Positions 17,734 through 23,636 of a stretch of DNA of 64,000 nucleotides are shown piece by piece. The first letter of the stretch is position 1, and each line of letters opens with the position of its first letter. The stretch is from an uncultured Coriobacteriaceae bacterium (GTDB lineage Bacteria > Actinomycetota > Coriobacteriia > Coriobacteriales > Eggerthellaceae): NCBI GenBank assembly GCA_902768975.1, contig CACXMZ010000002.1, positions 186,001 to 250,000 of the forward strand, given 5' to 3'. The notes below the pieces were generated by a model. That model was given only the letters and a program-made list of their open reading frames with translations, had not been told where the DNA came from and did not search any database. Position numbers and translations under genes: made by a program.

Positions 17734-18390
17734 ATGAAAAACAACAGCTATATACCCATACTTGAAAATCTTGCACAGTCGGAAGGCGGGATTTTTACTA
17801 CTGCCCAGGCTGGCAGAATGGACGTTCCGCGCAGCGCTCTTTCGCATGCTGAAAAGACAGGGCGTATTGTCCGTATTGCGCATGGAGCGTACCGTTTTGC
17901 GGGTACTCCAGCAAGCCAGTTTGATGAGCTGGTAGCGCTATGGAAACTAACAGCGCCTTCGAAGTTTACGCAGGAGCGTGCGATTTCGTGGGACGGCGTA
18001 GTTGTAGGCGGGCACAGCGCAGCGTTCATTCACAACATCGGAGACTTTTTTCTAGAGCCGTATCGACTGTATACACGCCAGCGGTTTAATTCACGGACAA
18101 GTGCGGCGGAGTATTCTATGCGTGCCATTTCTGAAGAAGACGTTGTATGGCGTCATGGCCTGCCTATAACGCGAGTGGAACGCACGCTTGTCGACCTGGT
18201 TAAGGACCACGAGGATCCCTCGCTATGCGAAGACGCGTTTTTTGACGCTTATAACCGTTACGCTTTAACAGGGGAATTTAACCTAGCTCGGATGGATGCT
18301 CTGCTTGAAGTGGAAAGTGCTCGAGTTCGGCGTGTGATGGCAGAGACTCGAAGTGAAGCGAAGCGAAAGGTGGCCCCTATTGGAGTATAA
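17734..18390 (+). CDS. abiEi: Type IV antitoxin, AbiEi family
   Basis: A 218-residue protein with an N-terminal winged helix (GGIFTTAQAGRMDVPRSALS, then HGAYRF) and an AbiEi C-terminal region with LPITRVERTLVDL and the helix ending RVRRVMAETRSEA. The family protects the cell from the AbiEii nucleotidyltransferase and represses the operon. I choose ATG 17734 because the -10 box ends 6 bases before it, which implies a leaderless mRNA; a TTG at 17719 lies inside the promoter. The toxin gene overlaps its 3' end by 38 bases, the usual arrangement. Confidence 0.9.
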   Translation: MKNNSYIPILENLAQSEGGIFTTAQAGRMDVPRSALSHAEKTGRIVRIAHGAYRFAGTPASQFDELVALWKLTAPSKFTQERAISWDGVVVGGHSAAFIHNIGDFFLEPYRLYTRQRFNSRTSAAEYSMRAISEEDVVWRHGLPITRVERTLVDLVKDHEDPSLCEDAFFDAYNRYALTGEFNLARMDALLEVESARVRRVMAETRSEAKRKVAPIGV

Positions 18391-19273
18391 AACACCCGCT
18401 GCACTAGAAATGGCAGTAAAGGCTGCTGCGGTTGCTTCGCCGCTTGACACAAATCGCGCTATCGCGGGCTTTTATTACCATAGGTTGTTATGCCGTGTTT
18501 TCAGCGAGCATCCGTCCGTATTTGTGCTAAAGGGCGGTATGAGCATGCTTGCCAGAACAGTTGACGCACGCACTACGCGCGATATCGACCTGGTTACTTC
18601 AGAGCTTGACATTGAAGCAGCTATTAACGAACTGCGGAAATATGCAGCAATCGATTTGGGTGATTTTATTGCATTCCGCTACGAAAGTTTTGAGCCCATA
18701 AAGCTTGAAGACAACTACCGCAACGGATTTAAAGTTACATTCACTCCGCTGCTGGGTGGCAAACAAATGCAAGCAATATCGGTTGACCTAGTAGCAGATA
18801 ACGTGGGATGCATCGGTACCGAGCTTGTCCACCCAGTCGACAGGTTACCCATTAAGGGGCTGGTGGAATTTGACTATGTGGTATATCGCACAGAAGAGGC
18901 TATTACAGACAAGGTGTTTGGCATTATTGAAGGCCATAATGGCCGCCCATCGTCACGCGTAAAAGATCTTGTCGATCTTGCGGTATACCTTACAACTGAA
19001 GTTTTTGACGGCAGTAAACTTTTCGAAAGTCTTAGGCGCGAAATGCGAATTCATAAAGCAACAATCAACGAATTTGCAGTACCCGACATGTGGCGACGCG
19101 AATATCGGGCAACGTATACAAAACTTGCGGGGAAAACGGGGCTTGCGCAGCAATGGCATGATATGGCGCAGGCAGAGTTGCTTGTAAAAAAGTGCATTGA
19201 TCCTGTTTTGGTAGGCACGGCGGCAGGAAAGACCTGGAACCCAGATACGCTGACGTGGGAAGTATCTGTATAG
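18353..19273 (+). CDS. abiEii: AbiEii/AbiGii-family nucleotidyltransferase toxin
   Basis: A 306-residue DUF1814-type nucleotidyltransferase toxin. Motif I is FVLKGGMSMLAR and the catalytic acidic pair follows in TTRDIDLVT; motif III lies in AISVDLV, and motif IV in RVKDLVDLAVY. AbiEii toxins transfer nucleotides, in some members to tRNA acceptor ends, and cause growth arrest on phage infection. It starts with GTG inside the end of abiEi, giving coupled translation. All four conserved motifs are intact, so the toxin is probably active. Confidence 0.9.
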   Translation: MKRSERWPLLEYKTPAALEMAVKAAAVASPLDTNRAIAGFYYHRLLCRVFSEHPSVFVLKGGMSMLARTVDARTTRDIDLVTSELDIEAAINELRKYAAIDLGDFIAFRYESFEPIKLEDNYRNGFKVTFTPLLGGKQMQAISVDLVADNVGCIGTELVHPVDRLPIKGLVEFDYVVYRTEEAITDKVFGIIEGHNGRPSSRVKDLVDLAVYLTTEVFDGSKLFESLRREMRIHKATINEFAVPDMWRREYRATYTKLAGKTGLAQQWHDMAQAELLVKKCIDPVLVGTAAGKTWNPDTLTWEVSV

Positions 19274-19286
19274 AGCGGAGTTAATC

Positions 19287-20039
19287 ATGAAAAGCAAGCT
19301 TGTTGAAATGCTTCACCTGGACGTAGAACCCGTGGGCATTTATTTCGCAAACACAGAAGCCGAATGCGATCTAGAACCAGAACCCACGGGGCGCATGTGC
19401 GTGGTGCCGTTTTTGCTTGCGGCGGCGCGCGGCAAAGTTGTTGACATAACGGAAGAAGCCTGCAGGTGCCCTGGTGGTACCGTGGGTTGCTGTTTTGGCG
19501 ACGGCTTCGCCCGCAAGAACCCCAACATTCACGTTATGCTTTCGCAAGGCATGGGCGACGCAACGCCACCGAACGCGCCTGTGCACATGCGGCACGGCGA
19601 ACGCTTCTTCTGCGACGAAGAAACTGCCTTGAAGTGGCGTAATTCCTTGCCACTTTCGGAACGGGGCTTGCCGCGCGTGGTGTTTGCGCCAGAAAGCCGC
19701 TGGAGCGAAGTTGGGCAGCCCGACTTGGTGTTGGTATTTGCAGACCCCGACCGGCTTTCGGCCCTGGTTACCATGCTGGGTTTTCACAATGGGCGCGCAG
19801 TGAACACCGTGGTGCCCTATGGTGCTGCGTGTCATTCCATTTTGTTCGCCGCCGAACAGCTGGACTCGGACGACCCCATGGCCGTGATAGGTCTGTTCGA
19901 TATTTCGCAGCGCAACGCCGCGATTGCGAACTATCTTTCGCTTACCATGCCACTCACACTATGGGAAGGTCTGCAGCTTGGGCTGGACAAAAGCTGCTTG
20001 ACCACGCATTCGTGGGAAGCAATCGTCGAACGCCTTTAA
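19287..20039 (+). CDS. DUF169 family protein
   Basis: A 250-residue protein with DUF169 features: the start VEPVGIYFAN, the Cys-rich ACRCPGGTVGCCFGDGF, and the later VVPYGAACHSILFAAEQL and GLFDISQRN. The conserved cysteines and glycines suggest a metal or cofactor site; members often occur near methanogenesis or corrinoid genes, but the function is unproved. It follows abiEii by 13 bases on the same strand with an SD-like GCGGAG. Codon use is of the GC-rich host type, unlike the defence island. Confidence 0.88.
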   Translation: MKSKLVEMLHLDVEPVGIYFANTEAECDLEPEPTGRMCVVPFLLAAARGKVVDITEEACRCPGGTVGCCFGDGFARKNPNIHVMLSQGMGDATPPNAPVHMRHGERFFCDEETALKWRNSLPLSERGLPRVVFAPESRWSEVGQPDLVLVFADPDRLSALVTMLGFHNGRAVNTVVPYGAACHSILFAAEQLDSDDPMAVIGLFDISQRNAAIANYLSLTMPLTLWEGLQLGLDKSCLTTHSWEAIVERL

Positions 20040-20072
20040 CAATAGCTAATTTTACGTGGCGAAAGGGCTTTC

Positions 20073-20174
20073 AAGCGCAGCACCATCAAGCGCATTTCGG
20101 CACGGGAATACATAGAAACCATCGTGAAGCCCGAAACCGTCGATCTTCCTGCTTCCCCTGGGGAAGACGAATAA
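20073..20174 (+). pseudogene. Possible 3' remnant of a gene
   Basis: An in-frame stretch encodes KRSTIKRISAREYIETIVKP and a further acidic tail before a TAA at 20172-20174. The frame is open only from 20046 and has no start codon with a ribosome site. The amino-acid composition is protein-like and the codons resemble host genes, so this may be the tail of a deleted gene between DUF169 and the toxin-antitoxin pair. Weak evidence. Confidence 0.25.
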
Positions 20175-20195
20175 GTCAGGGGCCTAAAAGCACAC

Positions 20196-20229
20196 TTGCC
20201 GATAGGCTAATAAGGTAATATAATATTAC
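20196..20229 (+). promoter_or_regulatory. Promoter with palindromic operator over the -10 box
   Basis: -35 TTGCCG (20196-20201), 17-base spacer, -10 TATAAT (20219-20224). The -10 box lies inside a perfect palindrome GTAATAT-A-ATATTAC (20215-20229). A ribbon-helix-helix antitoxin bound here would block RNA polymerase, which fits autorepression of the downstream pair. Confidence 0.65.
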
Positions 20230-20244
20230 GAAAGTGAGGGCAAA

Positions 20245-20496
20245 TTGCTCGATACTATTGTTTTAGAAACAGCACTAAAGCACGGTATTTCAGAAACTTC
20301 AATTTTGCAGGCATGGGATAACTTCGCAAGCAAGCGCCCGCGCAGTAATGATTGCTGGGTATGTATTGGATTCGATAACGAAGGAACAGAGATCGAAATG
20401 GTGGGCCTCGAAACAGCAGATTTGCAGATACTTATTATCCATGCCATGAGTCCAGCAACTGAAAAGATTAGGCGTGAATTGGGAATAGCGAGGTAG
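20245..20496 (+). CDS. Probable toxin of a toxin-antitoxin pair
   Basis: An 83-residue protein starting at TTG 20245, preceded by GAGGG. The ends ALKHGISETSILQAWDNF and LIIHAMSPATEKIRRELG match a small family of actinobacterial putative toxins that are always next to a ribbon-helix-helix gene; the middle GTEIEMVGLE is the conserved beta hairpin, similar in layout to BrnT/RelE folds. The gene ends 3 bases before the antitoxin, and toxin-first order is typical for BrnT-like pairs. Confidence 0.7.
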   Translation: MLDTIVLETALKHGISETSILQAWDNFASKRPRSNDCWVCIGFDNEGTEIEMVGLETADLQILIIHAMSPATEKIRRELGIAR

Positions 20497-20499
20497 ACG

Positions 20500-20748
20500 A
20501 TGCAATATACTTTAAAAAGCGGAACCGTAGTGACAGATAAAGACATTGAGGCCATGGTTGCCGCAATTGAAAAAGGTGAACTTCCTGGGGAATGGTCAGG
20601 CGCCCCAATCGTGGGTCGCCCTCGCATTTCTGAAGAGCGCCTGATAACCGTGCCAGTTAAATTTCCTGAATCAGTTGTTGCCCGAATCGATGCTGTAAGC
20701 AACAACCGATCCGAGTTCATTCGTAAAGCAGTTGTGTCATGCTTGTAA
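20500..20748 (+). CDS. Ribbon-helix-helix (CopG-like) antitoxin
   Basis: An 82-residue protein whose C-terminal half, RLITVPVKFPESVVARIDAV followed by RSEFIRKAVV, is a ribbon-helix-helix DNA-binding domain. The N-terminal half would wrap the toxin. It follows the putative toxin by 3 bases. The palindrome over the promoter at 20215-20229 is the expected operator. Start ATG is preceded by GCGAGGTAG. Confidence 0.82.
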   Translation: MQYTLKSGTVVTDKDIEAMVAAIEKGELPGEWSGAPIVGRPRISEERLITVPVKFPESVVARIDAVSNNRSEFIRKAVVSCL

Positions 20749-20866
20749 ACTTCCGCTTATACGCTATGCTCATTCTTGCGTCCTAAGTCCCATTCATGTC
20801 TCTTTGGGTGGCTGTGGGGTGTGTGATACTATCCACCAGCTTGACAACCGAAGAGAGGAGCAAAGC

Positions 20867-21142
20867 ATGCTCATTCCCGACAATCAAAAGATTGCCATTT
20901 ATTGGAACGACAAGCCCGTCGGGTTGGTGGTAGGCAGAATTTCCCGCCCCAGTATGTTTGATGGGAAAATTGCCATAGTGAGCTGGTTCGGCGAATGCCT
21001 GGGGGAAGAAATTGCAGAGCAAAGCCCCAACGAAGTGTACCGCCGGGCCCGCGAAATTGCCAAGGCGCGGGGCCTGCGCCACATCTACCTGGGCGACGGC
21101 AGCGACGTGAACATCCTCTACACTCCCGCCCAGGAAGAGTAA
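20867..21142 (+). CDS. Small conserved-looking hypothetical protein
   Basis: A 91-residue protein from ATG 20867, chosen because AGAGGAG sits 6 bases upstream; an earlier frame start has no ribosome site. The N-terminal half looks like a small beta domain (KIAIYWNDKPVGLVVG). The C-terminal RAREIAKARGLRHIYLGDG is reminiscent of the tail of radical-SAM AmrS-type activases, but the radical-SAM cysteines are absent, so the likeness may be chance. Function unknown. Confidence 0.7.
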   Translation: MLIPDNQKIAIYWNDKPVGLVVGRISRPSMFDGKIAIVSWFGECLGEEIAEQSPNEVYRRAREIAKARGLRHIYLGDGSDVNILYTPAQEE

Positions 21143-21179
21143 GAACCTTGGTGAAACGAAATAAAGTGTGATATATTAT

Positions 21180-21204
21180 AAAGAAATAAGTAGATTATTT
21201 CTTT
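21180..21204 (+). promoter_or_regulatory. Perfect inverted repeat upstream of the Phd/ParE pair
   Basis: AAAGAAATAA (21180-21189) and TTATTTCTTT (21195-21204) form a perfect 10-base inverted repeat with a 5-base spacer, directly before the SD TTTAGGAG of the Phd gene. It overlaps the presumed promoter region and is the expected binding site for the Phd antitoxin. Confidence 0.65.
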
Positions 21205-21214
21205 AGGAGTTAAG

Positions 21215-21478
21215 ATGCCAAAGGTTATTTCCAGCACTGAACTTCGCAACAGTTACAACGACGTTTCCACCTGGTGCCATCACAACAACGAACCTGCTTT
21301 TGTAACAAAAAATGGTTCTGGCGATTTAGCTATTATGAGCATAGAGGCATTCGATGCTCTACAAATGCGCCTTGAAATGTATGAGTTTATCGAGACTGGT
21401 CGCAAGGATATTCTTGCGGGTCATGTTGTTTCCGCACGCGATCACGTTGCATCTCTGCGCGAGAAATATGGCCTGTAA
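21215..21478 (+). CDS. Phd/YefM-family antitoxin
   Basis: An 87-residue antitoxin: the N-terminus VISSTELRNSYNDVSTWCHH with EPAFVTKNGSGDLAIMS is the Phd/YefM DNA-binding fold. The C-terminal helices (FIETGRKDI onwards) would cover the toxin. It has a strong SD (AGGAG) and ends with TAATG shared with the toxin start, the normal coupling. Confidence 0.9.
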   Translation: MPKVISSTELRNSYNDVSTWCHHNNEPAFVTKNGSGDLAIMSIEAFDALQMRLEMYEFIETGRKDILAGHVVSARDHVASLREKYGL

Positions 21479-21789
21479 TGCGCTATTCAGTATTTGAGTC
21501 CGCCCATGCGGCGCGTGACCTGGACATGGCAGTTTCGTATTTGCTTAATACTTTAAAAACGAAATCTGCTGCTACAAAGCTGCTTAAAGAATACGAACGC
21601 CTACTTAAAGCGCTTGAAGAAACGCCCACGGTGTATCCTCTTGTGCGGGACGAGCTCCTAGCCTTTGCTGGCTATCATTGGGCGCCCGTTTCGTCATATA
21701 TGGTCTTTTACACTATCGACGAAGAAGCTCAGGCGGTGCATATTCATCGAATTGTGCACGGAAGCAGGAATTGGATACAGCTTCTTTAA
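21478..21789 (+). CDS. ParE/RelE-superfamily toxin
   Basis: A 103-residue toxin with the ParE/RelE layout: two N-terminal helices ARDLDMAVSYLL and AATKLLKEYERLLKALEETP, then the beta sheet YHWAPVSSYMVFYTID and VHIHRIVHGSRNW. R and H in HRIVHGSR are typical of ParE-type members. Translation is coupled to the antitoxin. Whether it targets gyrase (ParE) or ribosome-bound mRNA (RelE) cannot be told from this. Confidence 0.88.
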   Translation: MRYSVFESAHAARDLDMAVSYLLNTLKTKSAATKLLKEYERLLKALEETPTVYPLVRDELLAFAGYHWAPVSSYMVFYTIDEEAQAVHIHRIVHGSRNWIQLL

Positions 21790-21821
21790 CGTATCATGCT
21801 GTGCAGCGACGGGACCGGTTT

Positions 21822-22409
21822 TTAATCTGCTGGCGCAGTACGGCGGCGGGAACGCCAGCGAACCAGAGCGACCACCAGAACTACCGCCAACACCAGGGCA
21901 AGCAAGGGTAAAAGAATAGACACGATGCTCAAGCCCGCTGAAGCAGCAAGTTCGCCCGTTGAAAGCACCGGGTTTGCCAGGCCCGCCGTGGTAACCGTTG
22001 AAGCACCACGCGCCGTTGCCGTGGCAGAGCTTACCGCCAGCGCCGTTCCCCCGCCAGCAATAAGCGCCAAAATCCAGCGGGCGGCAGGCGGGATGTCCAC
22101 GCCAAGCATAGCCGCCGTTAACAGGGTGCCCGCCAGCGTGGCCGCAGGTACTGAAATAGTGTCGAGCAGATTGTCGAGCGCAGGAATATAGTAGGCGCCC
22201 ACTTCCACCAGCGCGGCGGAACCAAAGGCAATAGCCGCTGGCCAGGTGCCCAGCCAAGCAAGATCGGGGCTGAGGTCCACCATGCCCGCCAGCGCTGCCA
22301 GGCTCACAATGAGCGGTGGCACGAACACGCGAAAGCCGCACGAAGCAGAAAGGGAAATGCCCGCCGCCAGGGCGATGACTATCTGGAGTGTTTCAGACGA
22401 AAAGTCCAT
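21822..22409 (-). CDS. DUF4126 membrane protein
   Basis: A 195-residue hydrophobic protein with about five membrane segments. The N-terminal part IVIALAAGISLSASCGFRVFVPPLIVSL and the central NLLDTISVPAATLAGTLLTA are DUF4126 signatures; the tail RWRSRRR is cytoplasmic and basic. Function unknown. It converges with the ParE toxin gene and has its own leader toward the SDR gene. Confidence 0.88.
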   Translation of the reverse strand: MDFSSETLQIVIALAAGISLSASCGFRVFVPPLIVSLAALAGMVDLSPDLAWLGTWPAAIAFGSAALVEVGAYYIPALDNLLDTISVPAATLAGTLLTAAMLGVDIPPAARWILALIAGGGTALAVSSATATARGASTVTTAGLANPVLSTGELAASAGLSIVSILLPLLALVLAVVLVVALVRWRSRRRTAPAD

Positions 22410-22603
22410 GCGCTTCCTTCCCCGTGAAACCCGCGCATTTCTAGTACGCCATATTGTATAACCGTTTACCTAGTATTTGTTTCACTTGCATTAATTCTGA
22501 CCATGATTAGTGTATTCGTGGTTACTATAAGTGTGGGCCAAAACTCGACTGGGAAAACCCAGGGGCTTATGAACAATGTTTTACTTGATAGGAGGGTAAC
22601 ATC

Positions 22604-23389
22604 ATGTTCGATTTCACAGGAAAAGTTGTTGCAGTTACCGGTGCTTCTTCTGGTTTGGGCAAGCAGATGGCTGAAGGTTACGCCCAGCAGGGTGCCAACC
22701 TGGTGCTTCTGGCCCGCCGCGTAGAGCGCCTGGAAGAAAGCGCCAAGGAATTCGCCGAAAAGTACGGCATTGAAGTACTTCCTTGCGCATGCGACGTAAC
22801 CGACGAAGCTTCTATCGACGCTGCTATTGCCGCTGCCGACGAAAAGTTCGGCCACATTGAAGTACTGGTTAACAGCGCTGGCGGCGAAGCTGGCACGGGC
22901 ACCAAGCTGGTTGAATTCACCCGCGAAGACTGGGACTTTACCATGAACCTGGACCTGACCAGCATCTTCACCATGTGCAAGAAGGTTGGCGGCTACATGC
23001 AGTCCAACATTGAAGCCGGCAAGCAGACCTATGGCCGCATCATCAACATTGCTTCCATTTATGGTCTGGTTGGCAACACTGCTATCCCCACCTGCGCATA
23101 CCATGCTTCCAAGGGCGCTGTTGTTAACTTCACCCGCGCTGCCGCTGCTGAATTTGCACCGAACGGCGTAACCGTGAACGCCATCTGCCCGGGTTACTTC
23201 TACACCGAACTTACCACCGAAACGCTGGACACCGAATACTTCCAGAACTTTGCCAAGAGCACCGTTCCTATGCAGCGTTACGGCCAGGGCGGCGAACTGA
23301 ATTCCGCCGCCGTGTTCCTGGGCGCTGAAGAATCCAGCTACGTAACTGGCCAGATGATCGCTGTCGACGGTGGCTACACCTGTGTGTAA
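22604..23389 (+). CDS. Short-chain dehydrogenase/reductase (classical SDR)
   Basis: A 261-residue NAD(P)-dependent oxidoreductase. The cofactor motif TGASSGLGKQ, the NSAGG motif, the catalytic serine in IINIASIYG and the YHASKGA tyrosine-lysine pair are all present; the arginine pair LARRVERL after beta-2 suggests NADP. It resembles gluconate 5-dehydrogenase and FabG-like enzymes; the real substrate is unknown. A strong SD (GATAGGAGGGT) and very regular, GC-rich optimal codons suggest high expression. Followed by a strong terminator. Confidence 0.9.
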   Translation: MFDFTGKVVAVTGASSGLGKQMAEGYAQQGANLVLLARRVERLEESAKEFAEKYGIEVLPCACDVTDEASIDAAIAAADEKFGHIEVLVNSAGGEAGTGTKLVEFTREDWDFTMNLDLTSIFTMCKKVGGYMQSNIEAGKQTYGRIINIASIYGLVGNTAIPTCAYHASKGAVVNFTRAAAAEFAPNGVTVNAICPGYFYTELTTETLDTEYFQNFAKSTVPMQRYGQGGELNSAAVFLGAEESSYVTGQMIAVDGGYTCV

Positions 23390-23440
23390 GCACATGCGCT
23401 AAAGGCGTCTCGCAAATCGCGACCGCTCTCGCTGTTCAAG

Positions 23441-23470
23441 AAACCCTCTGCCAAATGCAGGGGGTTTTTT
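23441..23470 (+). terminator. Rho-independent terminator of the SDR gene
   Basis: AAACCCTCTGC (23441-23451) pairs with GCAGGGGGTTT (23457-23467) around a 5-base loop, with a run of T continuing to 23470. It is 50 bases downstream of the SDR stop. Confidence 0.85.
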
Positions 23471-23477
23471 ATAGGTT

Positions 23478-23636
23478 GTCGAAGAGTCGGTGAGCATTAT
23501 TTCTGGCGCCATAGATTGCCCCGCCTTTGGGCTGAAGTGTACTTCGGTACACGAAGCACAAAACAAGGGGCAAGATGGGCGCCAGAAATAAGCGCAGCGT
23601 CGACAATTCCGTCGTTCGTTAGAACGACGGAATTAA
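23478..23636 (-). repeat. Structured intergenic element, copy 1 (minus strand, after menE-menC)
   Basis: Read on the minus strand directly after the menE-menC stop. It starts with a 13-base hairpin (23605-23634), then nested stems: outer TTATTTCTGGCGCC (23497-23510)/GGCGCCAGAAATAA (23578-23591), middle TTGCCCC (23516-23522)/GGGGCAA (23567-23573), inner GTGTAC (23537-23542)/GTACAC (23547-23552). It shares the segments CCCCTTGTTTTG, AAAGGCGGGGC and GACTCTTCGAC with copies after gyrB and gyrA. Confidence 0.85.

Noticed and set aside
20899-21084. Radical-SAM (AmrS-like) gene fragment at the 91-residue protein
   Set aside because: Only a short C-terminal likeness; the cysteine cluster is absent and the gene has its own good start and SD, so I leave it as unknown.
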